DNA of 16,135 bases from an uncultured Spirochaetaceae bacterium (GTDB taxonomy: Bacteria > Spirochaetota > Spirochaetia > Treponematales > UBA12059): contig CALKWG010000465.1 of the NCBI GenBank assembly GCA_938004315.1, positions 1 to 16,135 on the forward strand. Reading direction: 5' to 3'. Every line of letters begins with the position of its first letter. The first letter of the stretch is position 1. The notes under the pieces are model-generated. The model searched no databases. It saw nothing but the letters and a program-made list of their open reading frames with translations, and was not told the DNA's origin. The translations under genes were made by a program, and so were the position numbers. Below, one piece after another: positions 7,550-13,394 of this stretch.

Positions 7550-8231
7550 GGCCGGCCTCGGCGCCCGGCTTCGCGGCGACCAGGAAATCCAACCCGATGA
7601 ACCCCAAGCCCGTCAGGCCGCAGAGCGCCGCGGCCTGCATGGCAGGCGTTATGTTCAAGCCGACGAAGGAGAACGCCGGCGAGAGGGCGCCGCCGGCGTA
7701 GGCCTCGGCGAGACGCCACAAGCCGAATACCGCGCCCGGCGCTATGAAGGCCCCCACCAGGGGCCTTGAGCCGACCAGGCGCGTAAGCCCCCAGGCCGAG
7801 GCCAAGAGCCACGCGACGCCGACGACGGCGAGCGCGGCCTGGGCCGGCGCGAGTTCCGTCAGGCTTATGTACCAGGCCGATAGCGAGCGCCCCGCTCCCC
7901 TGAAGGCCTCCGTCGCCTCGGTATCCAGGCTGAGGAGCCCGAAGCGCGCTAACGCCAGCGGCCAAGCTATCAAAAAAGCCCCGCAGACCAGGAGAAGAAG
8001 GTAGCCGAGCGGTCGATTCCGCATGACCCTGTTCATGGAGTAGTACAACACGAGCGCGGTCGGGGTCCAGGCTAGGAGCGGCAGGGTATAGCCGGCCTTG
8101 AGGGCCGCTAATGCCAAGGGCATAGGCCAGGCGTCGAGGTAGGCGCGCAGGCCGACGTAAACGGCGAGCGCGAGCGACGCGGCTAGATAGAGGCCGATGG
8201 CTTTCCCAATGAGGGCCGCGACGCGTTTCAT
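7542..8231 (-). CDS. Six-helix inner-membrane protein of unknown function
   Basis: 229 aa from the ATG at 8231, chosen because it gives a short basic start (MKRVAAL) leading straight into the first helix. An in-frame ATG at 8249 is possible, and neither has a strong ribosome site. Hydrophobic stretches lie around residues 6-26, 40-62, 75-95, 130-152, 158-178 and 190-215. Apart from a short loop around 96-125 there is no soluble domain and no motif I recognise. The gene begins the three-gene minus-strand unit and overlaps the LptF/LptG-like gene by 8 nt (GTGGCTAA junction), so the two products probably act together. It could be the second half of an LptF/LptG-like pair that lacks the jellyroll domain, but that is inference from context and helix count only. 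Confidence 0.7.
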   Translation of the reverse strand: MKRVAALIGKAIGLYLAASLALAVYVGLRAYLDAWPMPLALAALKAGYTLPLLAWTPTALVLYYSMNRVMRNRPLGYLLLLVCGAFLIAWPLALARFGLLSLDTEATEAFRGAGRSLSAWYISLTELAPAQAALAVVGVAWLLASAWGLTRLVGSRPLVGAFIAPGAVFGLWRLAEAYAGGALSPAFSFVGLNITPAMQAAALCGLTGLGFIGLDFLVAAKPGAEAGRG

Positions 8232-8279
8232 GACGTCAAACTCTAGCATGGCTCTAACTCGTTGACAAGCAAAGCCCAA

Positions 8280-8557
8280 AGGCAGTTATACAGAAGGCGC
8301 CTCACAACTTATCCACAAGTAACGCACATACCGGAAGAATAATAAAAATAATCATGTTGGGCGCGAACACGGGCCGCGGTATTTATTTACATAGTTACCT
8401 GATTTTATTCTCTTTCTATACATACAATTACATGCAACTGCGACAAAAAACTCAAATATCATCGTTTGCCCATCGAGATTCTACATGTCTATAGACGAGA
8501 TTTACTTAACACTTCAAAGCTATCAACCACTTATCCACAGGCATAGGAACGCAGCCT
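8280..8557. other. AT-rich intergenic region with DnaA boxes (candidate DnaA-binding or origin-like site)
   Basis: The gap 8232-8557 carries no gene I can support. It contains two perfect 9-mer DnaA boxes (TTATCCACA) in the same orientation at 8309-8317 and 8531-8539, and a 7/9 match (TTATTTACA) at 8383-8391. Between them lies the most AT-rich DNA of the window, including a TAA-type triplet run at 8340-8351 just after a short GC-richer spacer, and a T/A-rich stretch at about 8398-8450. A 10-bp palindrome GTCTATAGAC lies at 8487-8496. This mix (boxes, AT-rich segment, triplet run) resembles bacterial origins. However, dnaA, dnaN, gidA and similar markers are absent, and genes on both flanks point left, which does not favour an origin. 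A DnaA-titrating or DnaA-regulated site is equally possible. Confidence 0.5.
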
Positions 8558-9229
8558 TTAGGCATCCAAGGCCAGGTAGTATGACGCATAGGCCCGTTCG
8601 CTCGCGCAGCGGCCTTCGGTATCCGCGCGTAGGCGCATCGCATCGGCCCGCGTTCCGCGTAGTCGCCTCGCCGCCTCGCTCCCGGCGGCCATCCCGATGG
8701 CTTTTCGAAGGCGCGACACGGCCATAGGCAAGGCGCTCGGCGCTTTCGTGCCGAGAACTCGATGCAGGGTTTCGGCCGAGAGCGCGCGGGGAGCATGATC
8801 GACGAGCAGCCTCAGCGCCTCATAAGCCTGCGGCGAGAGAGGCACGCCCCTCAGGGGGCCGAGCAGCTCATGGGGCCGCAGCTCGCAACGGGCGCCGGCG
8901 AGCGCGAAGCCTCGACCGCGGAGCCTACGGACCCGCGCCTCCAGCTCCGGCAGGCCCCAGGGCTCACGAAGATAGTCGAAGGCGCCCGCGCCGAGGCAGA
9001 GCGGCAGGAGGCTCCCCTCTCCGTAGCCTATGACCGGCGGCCGCTCGAGATCGAAGCCGGCCGACAGGAAGGCCTCCGCCGGCATGATCAGGCAGTCGGT
9101 CTCCCGGTCGGCCTCCCGGTCGGGAGCGCCGAGCGCGGCGCGAAAAAATAGGGAGCAACCCGGTAGCGGGTCGCTCCCCTCGAACAATGCGCGGTACCGT
9201 CCTTCGTCGCCGACGAACAGCGCGCGCAC
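8558..9229 (-). CDS. Atypical response regulator: degenerate receiver plus OmpR-type winged helix
   Basis: 223 aa with a GTG start, 3 nt after the pspA stop; AAGG about 8 nt upstream lies inside pspA, so translation is probably coupled. Residues 1-105 have a receiver-like outline but lack its chemistry. The segment where a receiver places its acceptor Asp reads DCLIMPAEAF with Pro at that point, and the Lys of the usual KPF motif is Glu89 (DYLREPW). Residues 118-203 form an OmpR/PhoB-type winged helix: LSPQAYEALRLLVDH, then LSAETLHRVLG, the recognition helix AVSRLRKAIG, and a wing LRGTRADAMRL. It should bind DNA, probably without phosphorylation. As the last gene of the STAS-YbjN-PspA operon, it may regulate this operon or other envelope-stress genes. 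That role is inferred from position. Confidence 0.75.
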   Translation of the reverse strand: MRALFVGDEGRYRALFEGSDPLPGCSLFFRAALGAPDREADRETDCLIMPAEAFLSAGFDLERPPVIGYGEGSLLPLCLGAGAFDYLREPWGLPELEARVRRLRGRGFALAGARCELRPHELLGPLRGVPLSPQAYEALRLLVDHAPRALSAETLHRVLGTKAPSALPMAVSRLRKAIGMAAGSEAARRLRGTRADAMRLRADTEGRCASERAYASYYLALDA

Positions 9230-9232
9230 GGA

Positions 9233-9931
9233 TTAGCCTTGGCTGGTCCCGCCCTCGCCGAGCATCTTCTGCTTGAGCTCCTCCAGGAGGAGATCCGCGC
9301 CGGCGCCGGAGCTCTCCAGCTTAGAGAACTCCTTCTCGAGCGAGGAAGATTGGGACAGGTCGGCGAGCTCGGCGTGCGCCTCGGCGCGGGCCTCCATCTC
9401 GTCCACCTTCTTGGCCATGCGGTCGAAGGTCTCGAAGGCGCTGGTATTGCCCGACATGCTGGTCAGGGTTTTCTGAATCTTCTGCTGGGCCTCGGCGCGC
9501 TTAGCGCGGGCGATGAGGATATTCTTCTTCCGGGTCGCCTCGTCGATCTTGTTCTGGAGCTGCCTGAGCGTCTCCTTGAGCTTCTCGACGGCCGCCTTCT
9601 GGCTCTCCCACTGGGGCTTGAGCTGCAGGTAGTAGTTCTCCGCCTCCTGCTTGCGCAGCAAAGCTTCCTTCGCCAGGTCGTCGCGGCCCGCCTTGACGGC
9701 GATGACGGCCTTGCGTTCCCATTCCTCGGCTTGGCGCTTCTGCTCGAGGAGCTCGCGCTCGATCTTCTTCTCGTCGGCTATGGCCATGGCCACGGCCTTC
9801 TTGGACTCGACCATCTGCTGGTTCATGTCGATGATCAACTGGTTGAGCATCTTCTCGGGATTCTCAGCCTTGGAGATCATATCGTTGATGTTCGATGATA
9901 TGACGGTCTTAAAGCGGTCGAATATGCCCAC
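9233..9931 (-). CDS. pspA: PspA/IM30 family membrane-protecting protein
   Basis: 232 aa, near the usual 220-230 aa of PspA. It starts with GTG at 9931 behind a strong AGGAGG (6-nt spacing), giving MGIFDRFKTVISSNINDMIS, the amphipathic membrane-binding helix typical of the family. The rest is almost entirely charged coiled coil with heptad character (about residues 24-190), including WERKAVIAVKAGRDDLAKEAL, a well-conserved PspA segment, and ends in the helix LLLEELKQKML. Family members assemble on the inner membrane and protect it when proton-motive force or lipid order is disturbed. No pspB, pspC or pspF gene is adjacent. Here the partners are a STAS protein, a YbjN-like protein and a winged-helix regulator, so control is likely different from enterobacteria. 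The start lies 17 nt after the previous gene. Confidence 0.95.
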   Translation of the reverse strand: MGIFDRFKTVISSNINDMISKAENPEKMLNQLIIDMNQQMVESKKAVAMAIADEKKIERELLEQKRQAEEWERKAVIAVKAGRDDLAKEALLRKQEAENYYLQLKPQWESQKAAVEKLKETLRQLQNKIDEATRKKNILIARAKRAEAQQKIQKTLTSMSGNTSAFETFDRMAKKVDEMEARAEAHAELADLSQSSSLEKEFSKLESSGAGADLLLEELKQKMLGEGGTSQG

Positions 9932-9948
9932 GGCGAGCCTCCTAATCC

Positions 9949-10332
9949 TTAGTCGCGGTATGCCCCGAGCACCGCGTAGTGCTTGGAGAGGGCCATGCCA
10001 ATCGAGTCGAGGGCCGCCTCGAACTCGTTCTTATCCATATTGTCGTACTCCAAGGTATCGACGAGCACGACGTCGTCCCCGTCGATGCCGTAGGCGCCGT
10101 GGAGTATATCGGTCGCGTTGAGCCTCAGGAGGCTCTCGAAGAGCTCGCAGTATTTGGCCTTAGGCAGGGCCATCACCTTGGTGCGGATGAAGACGACCGG
10201 CTCGTCTATGGTCACGGCGACGCCGGGGAGCCCGCGGGTCTCGTCCTCGATGAAGAAGGTCCCGGGGGCGACCTCTTGGTACGATATATCCAGTTCCATG
10301 AGGTAGGCCTCGACCTTGCTGAGTCCCTGCAT
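9949..10332 (-). CDS. YbjN-like / CesT-fold small protein
   Basis: 127 aa, soluble, with no signal peptide. The ATG at 10332 follows AGGAG with 7-nt spacing. The alternating strands and helices (SKVEAYLMELDISYQEVAPGT at the start, then FFIED, VAVTIDEPVVFIRTKVM, and YGIDGDDVVLVDTL near the end) fit the YbjN / type III chaperone-like fold. Members are small alpha/beta proteins linked to stress or chaperone roles, mostly without a defined activity. It lies 53 nt after the STAS gene and 17 nt before pspA, so it belongs to the same operon. A chaperone or adaptor role for PspA is possible from context only. No catalytic residues are visible. Confidence 0.75.
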   Translation of the reverse strand: MQGLSKVEAYLMELDISYQEVAPGTFFIEDETRGLPGVAVTIDEPVVFIRTKVMALPKAKYCELFESLLRLNATDILHGAYGIDGDDVVLVDTLEYDNMDKNEFEAALDSIGMALSKHYAVLGAYRD

Positions 10333-10385
10333 CGGCTATCTCCTTCTATTCTGCCATACGACGAGCTTCCGGCGAGCGAGGCCGA

Positions 10386-10937
10386 TTAACCGAGGAAGAC
10401 CTGCCCGGAGTTGTCGATGGCCAAGATGGTCTTGCATTCAGAACAGCGGAAGCGGCCCGGACGGGCGGCCCGAAGCTTCTTATTGCATATGGGGCAAGAG
10501 AATATTTTGGGGAAGATGGTTTGCGTGCTCTGCTGAGAGCCTTGCTGGAAGTAGGAGACCGCCTCATCGAGATTATCTTTGATATTGAAGAACTGGGAGA
10601 AGCCCAGGAGCTGGAAGACCTCGTAAACCTTGGGCTGAATCTCTAGAAGGACGATATCGCCGTTACGGGGCTTCACGGCCTTTAAAAAGGCGGTAAACGA
10701 ACCTATGCCGGTCGAAGACACGTAATTCAAGCCGCCGCAGTTAAATACTAACTTAGAAAAACCAGCGTCTATGGCCTTGCCGACCCGTTTTTGGAAAAAG
10801 TTGGAGTTGTAGGTATCGATATAGCCGGTGAGGAAGAGGGCTAAGCAGTTCTCGACGGTGTCGATTTTCTGGAGCCTGATCTTAAGGCTATCGTCCTTCT
10901 CATCATCGAAACCAGGAACGATATCGTTGTTGGTCAT
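10386..10937 (-). CDS. STAS-domain anti-sigma factor antagonist with C-terminal zinc ribbon
   Basis: 183 aa, ATG at 10937 behind AGGAG (about 5-nt spacing). Residues about 18-130 form a STAS domain like SpoIIAA/RsbV, with the phospho-acceptor loop NYVSSTGIGSF (S74 or S75). Residues 148-168 carry two CxxC pairs (CPIC at 148-151, CSEC at 165-168), a small zinc ribbon that ordinary antagonists lack. In partner switching, the unphosphorylated antagonist binds an anti-sigma kinase and frees a sigma factor, and a PP2C phosphatase resets it. Such a phosphatase is encoded at 85-1761, but no kinase or sigma gene lies in the window. This is the first gene of the four-gene PspA operon. Its base composition is noticeably more AT-rich than that of neighbouring genes, which may reflect transfer or high expression. 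The domain calls are strong. Confidence 0.88.
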   Translation of the reverse strand: MTNNDIVPGFDDEKDDSLKIRLQKIDTVENCLALFLTGYIDTYNSNFFQKRVGKAIDAGFSKLVFNCGGLNYVSSTGIGSFTAFLKAVKPRNGDIVLLEIQPKVYEVFQLLGFSQFFNIKDNLDEAVSYFQQGSQQSTQTIFPKIFSCPICNKKLRAARPGRFRCSECKTILAIDNSGQVFLG

Positions 10938-10982
10938 GATACTCCTCTTCCAAGGTACAACATAGATCGTTTATATCGCCCG

Positions 10983-11022
10983 ATTGTATGAACATAATAA
11001 TTCGCCGTCAATGGCCTGTCAA
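10983..11022 (-). promoter_or_regulatory. Two overlapping sigma70-type promoters for the STAS-YbjN-PspA operon
   Basis: Reading leftward, promoter A has -35 TTGACA (11017-11022) and -10 TATTAT (10994-10999) with 17-bp spacing. Promoter B has -35 TTGACG (11006-11011) and -10 TACAAT (10983-10988), also with 17 bp. They are offset by 11 bp, about one helix turn. Start points would lie about 40-55 nt before the ATG at 10937. Both -35 boxes are close to consensus in an AT-rich gap, so at least one is probably real. Confidence 0.65.
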
Positions 11023-11068
11023 ACAAGCCGGCTTAATAATGCCTCAATCGAGCTTTAATTCAACTGAA

Positions 11069-11197
11069 GCTCTTTCAAAACTCAGCGAGTTTTGAAAGAG
11101 CTACCTTAGAAAACTGCGATTGGGCGCAGCGTTTGCAACGCAAACGCAAGCAATCGCAAAGCCAATTTCAAAAGTAACCGACTTTTGAAATTGGCTA
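11069..11197. repeat. Three-hairpin intergenic repeat, copy 2
   Basis: Identical over 129 bp to 5299-5427, with the same three hairpins (15-bp arms at 11069-11101, the two-tier stem at about 11115-11158, 15-bp arms at 11161-11195). Flanks differ immediately outside: AA upstream and AACTATCG downstream here, against GAG and CGGTTCG at copy 1. In this copy a flanking A and T extend the first stem to 16 bp. It lies 74 nt after the SDR stop codon and before the promoters of the STAS operon. Both copies therefore sit close behind the 3' end of a minus-strand gene. No matching target-site duplication is evident at either copy. Confidence 0.95.
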
Positions 11198-11270
11198 AAC
11201 TATCGACAATATTTTCGGCTATGAAAGTCGAAAAATCCAGCCCATTCAACGATTGTATGAGCTATTCACT

Positions 11271-12029
11271 CTATACCAAACCTTCATCAAGATTGATCAC
11301 CGCTCCGTTCGCTAGATCCATGCCGCCCGCAAGAAGCCGAGCCGCGAACTCGGCCACGCGGGAAGCCGCGATTAAGCGTCCGCGCGGCGAGCCGCGCTCC
11401 ATACTGGCCCTGAACGCGGCGTCAAGGTACTCGGTATCGACGTAGCCTGGGCAAACGAGCGCGCATGAGACGCCGCGCGGGGCGAACTCGGCCGCTAGCG
11501 ACTTAGCGGCCACGGCCAAGCCTGTCTTAGCGGCCGCGTACGCGGCGTTCCGCCGATACGCCCGGATGGCGTCAGTCCTCGTGCCGCCGAAGAGGAGTAT
11601 GCGCCCGAAACCCCGGTCGGCCATCGCCTTGGCCGCCTCCGCCGCCAAGGCGGCGGGGAAGGCCAGATTGGCGGCCGCCATGAGCGCCCAGTCGGCGGGG
11701 GCCGTCTCGGCTATCGACGCATGGATAAACGGGCCGTAGCAAAGCGCCAGCGCGTCGCATTCGCGCGCAGCGGCGAGCAAGGGCCCGGGGAGGAGCTCGC
11801 CGCGCGGCTCGACCGGGCCGACGAGTACACCCGTGACGGCCCCGTCGGGCGAGGCGCGGCGCACGGCCTCCGCCGCCGCCCCTAAACGGGTCGCGTCGCG
11901 GCCGTGCAGGGTCAGCGACGCGCCGCCGCGCGCCAGCTCCAGGCTTAAAGCGAGGCCGATGCCGCCGCTAGCGCCTACGACCAGGCAACGCAGGCCCGCT
12001 AGGCCGACGGCTGTATTTCGCGAACTCAT
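11271..12029 (-). CDS. Short-chain dehydrogenase/reductase (SDR)
   Basis: 252 aa from the ATG at 12029 (MSSRNTAVG). An upstream in-frame ATG at 12050 would overlap the divergent methyltransferase start and is less likely. The Rossmann fold begins with the nucleotide-binding motif VGASGGIGLALSLELAR, followed by HGRD, and the active-site YAAAK lies in RRNAAYAAAKTGLAV. PGYVDTEYLD and the end GAVINLDEGLV match classical SDR proteins. Most classical SDRs use a Ser 13 residues before the Tyr. Here that position is Arg, with Thr on either side, so the catalytic residue may be a Thr or the alignment may contain a gap. The substrate cannot be told from sequence. It stands alone, divergent from the methyltransferase, with repeat copy 2 behind it. 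Confidence 0.85.
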   Translation of the reverse strand: MSSRNTAVGLAGLRCLVVGASGGIGLALSLELARGGASLTLHGRDATRLGAAAEAVRRASPDGAVTGVLVGPVEPRGELLPGPLLAAARECDALALCYGPFIHASIAETAPADWALMAAANLAFPAALAAEAAKAMADRGFGRILLFGGTRTDAIRAYRRNAAYAAAKTGLAVAAKSLAAEFAPRGVSCALVCPGYVDTEYLDAAFRASMERGSPRGRLIAASRVAEFAARLLAGGMDLANGAVINLDEGLV

Positions 12030-12035
12030 GCGGGT

Positions 12036-12042
12036 TAGTATA
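12036..12042. promoter_or_regulatory. Shared divergent -10 region in a 19-bp gap
   Basis: The 19 bp between the two divergent ATGs (12029 minus, 12049 plus) centre on GTATAC. Leftward, TATACT (12042-12037) ends 7 nt before its ATG, with GCGACA (12065-12060) as a -35 at 17-bp spacing. Rightward, TAGTAT (12036-12041) ends 7 nt before its ATG, with only a poor -35 (GTATTT). If used, both transcripts would begin at or next to the start codon. The leftward promoter is the better match. Confidence 0.4.
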
Positions 12043-12048
12043 CAGCCC

Positions 12049-12801
12049 ATGGATAACTATGTCGCCGTCCTCTGCCGCGCCGAGGGGGCCGTGAACGTCG
12101 GGGCTTCGTGCCGCGCCCTCTTAAGCATGGGCGTGACCGAGCTACGCCTAGCCGCCTGCCCCGGCTTCGACCCGGATACGGTCAAGACCTACGCCCTCGG
12201 GGCCTTCTCGCTCTACGAGCGGGCGGGGCGTTTCGACTCGCTTAAGGACGCGCTCGCGGATCTAAGCCTCGCCGCGGGCCTAAGCCGACGCCTAGGCAGG
12301 CGTCGCAAGGAAAGCGTCGATATACGGCGCTTCGCCGAGGAGGCCGCCGCCCGCCCGGGACGGATCGGCCTCGTATTCGGCAACGAGCGGGACGGACTCT
12401 CCGACGACGAACTGGCCCTCTGCGACCTGGCGGCGCATATCCCGAGCTCGGAGCTCTTCCCCTCGCTCAACCTCTCCCACGCGGTCCAACTGTGCTTTTG
12501 GGAGCTCAGGCGGACTTGGCTGGCCGGCGCCCCCGCGAACGGCGGGGTCGGAAGCTCCGCGGCGGCGGCTCGGCCGGCCGGGCGCGATGAGGCCGAAGGG
12601 GCGGCTCGGCGGATAGCCGACGCCCTCCAGGATGCCGGCTTCTACAAGATCGCCGGCCGCGAGGACCAGGAACGCTTCATAGCCGGCGTCGCCGCCCGCG
12701 CGGCCTTGAGCCCGGCGGAGCTTACGCGCTTCGAGGGCATCTTCACGAAATTCACCGCCTTGAGCCGCGACGCCTCGAACCGCGGGGGCGATCGAGGCTG
12801 A
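12049..12801 (+). CDS. TrmJ-like SPOUT (TrmH family) RNA 2'-O-methyltransferase
   Basis: 250 aa. The ATG at 12049 is chosen because conserved similarity starts at once with MDNYVAVLCRAEGAVNVGAS. SPOUT motifs are visible: motif 1 VNVGASCRALLSMG (N16, R22), motif 2 LVFGNERDGLSDDEL (111-117 is GNERDGL) and motif 3 PSLNLSHAV (138-146), which together form the knotted SAM-binding site. The C-terminal third (about 170-250) is a helical extension of the TrmJ sort. TrmJ methylates the ribose of nucleotide 32 in some tRNAs; the exact target here is not readable. The gene diverges from the SDR across 19 bp. Leu CTA (5) exceeds CTG (4) and Ile ATA (3) occurs with no ATT, by my count, which is unusual for such GC-rich DNA. 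The family is secure; tRNA rather than rRNA specificity is an inference. Confidence 0.85.
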   Translation: MDNYVAVLCRAEGAVNVGASCRALLSMGVTELRLAACPGFDPDTVKTYALGAFSLYERAGRFDSLKDALADLSLAAGLSRRLGRRRKESVDIRRFAEEAAARPGRIGLVFGNERDGLSDDELALCDLAAHIPSSELFPSLNLSHAVQLCFWELRRTWLAGAPANGGVGSSAAAARPAGRDEAEGAARRIADALQDAGFYKIAGREDQERFIAGVAARAALSPAELTRFEGIFTKFTALSRDASNRGGDRG

Positions 12802-12802
12802 T

Positions 12803-12830
12803 CGCCGACGGCGCTTCGCCGACGGCGCTT
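12803..12830. repeat. Tandem 14-bp duplication after the methyltransferase gene
   Basis: CGCCGACGGCGCTT occurs twice head to tail (12803-12816 and 12817-12830), starting 1 nt after the stop codon. The unit junction can form a short hairpin (CGGCG-CTT-CGCCG, 12809-12821). There is no T-tract. It may be a weak terminator or simply a slippage duplication. Confidence 0.5.
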
Positions 12831-12897
12831 GACCCCGGGCGATTCAGGAGCTAGGCTTTCATGGCGGGGCCGCTACGAAGCCGGGCCCGTTTCTGCA

Positions 12898-12923
12898 AGC
12901 GGCTCGCGAAGCCGCTCCGCGAG
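12898..12923 (+). promoter_or_regulatory. Competing hairpins before the secreted-protein gene
   Basis: Two stems share bases: A is AGCGGCT/AGCCGCT (12898-12904 with 12910-12916) and B is CTCGCG/CGCGAG (12903-12908 with 12918-12923). They cannot form together. The ribosome site GGAGG (12924-12928) begins right after stem B. In GC-rich DNA such pairs arise by chance, so a regulatory role is weakly supported. Confidence 0.25.
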
Positions 12924-12932
12924 GGAGGATTC

Positions 12933-13394
12933 ATGCGCCGTACGACGCTCGCCAGCTTGGTTCTCGTCATGGCCGCGTTCGCGGCCTTCGCCCAAGACCG
13001 GGCCGTGGGGGCGGAAAGCTACGCCGGCACCGTCGCCTTGGATCAATCGATCATCGAGCTGGCCCGATTCGCCGGGCAAAGCCAGGCGAGCCTGGACGCC
13101 TTCGCCCGCGGCCGGGCCTTCCTGCTCGTCGGCAGCCTCTCGCGCCCGCTCGTCGTCTCCGACGACCCGCCGCGCTCCGTCATCGAGTTGAGCCAGGGGC
13201 GTTGGGTCGGAACCTCGCGCATCGAGCTGTTCAAGCTCCTCCTGGTCGCCGACGGAGAGGCGTTCAGGGCGCTCGACGGCGTGGCCGACGGCGTACGGGC
13301 GGTCGTCGTGGCCGACCGGCCCATGGTCGGCTCCGGCCCGGACGGCGAGCCGGCCGTGCTCCTCAGGGCGATCTCTATCCAAATAATCCGTTAG
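12933..13394 (+). CDS. Small secreted or periplasmic protein of unknown function
   Basis: 153 aa. The ATG at 12933 is chosen over one at 12861 because it follows GGAGG and starts a clean signal peptide (MRRTTLASLVLVMAAFAAFA, cut likely before QDRAVG). There is no Cys at the cleavage point, so it is not a lipoprotein. The mature part is about 130 aa of mixed strands and helices (FLLVGSLSRPLVVSDD, SRIELFKLLLVADGEAF, VRAVVVADRPMVG), with no motif I recognise and no Cys. It sits 131 nt after the methyltransferase gene and converges on the sigma54 activator, sharing stop-codon bases (TTAG, 13391-13394). Function is unknown. Confidence 0.75.
   Translation: MRRTTLASLVLVMAAFAAFAQDRAVGAESYAGTVALDQSIIELARFAGQSQASLDAFARGRAFLLVGSLSRPLVVSDDPPRSVIELSQGRWVGTSRIELFKLLLVADGEAFRALDGVADGVRAVVVADRPMVGSGPDGEPAVLLRAISIQIIR

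Noticed and set aside
8262..8292. Plus-strand TTGACA with a downstream TATACA
   Set aside because: The spacing (19 bp) is poor and no plus-strand gene follows.
8485..8727. Plus-strand open frame starting inside the AT-rich gap
   Set aside because: No ribosome site, and most of it lies antisense to the winged-helix gene with Arg/Pro-rich shadow composition.
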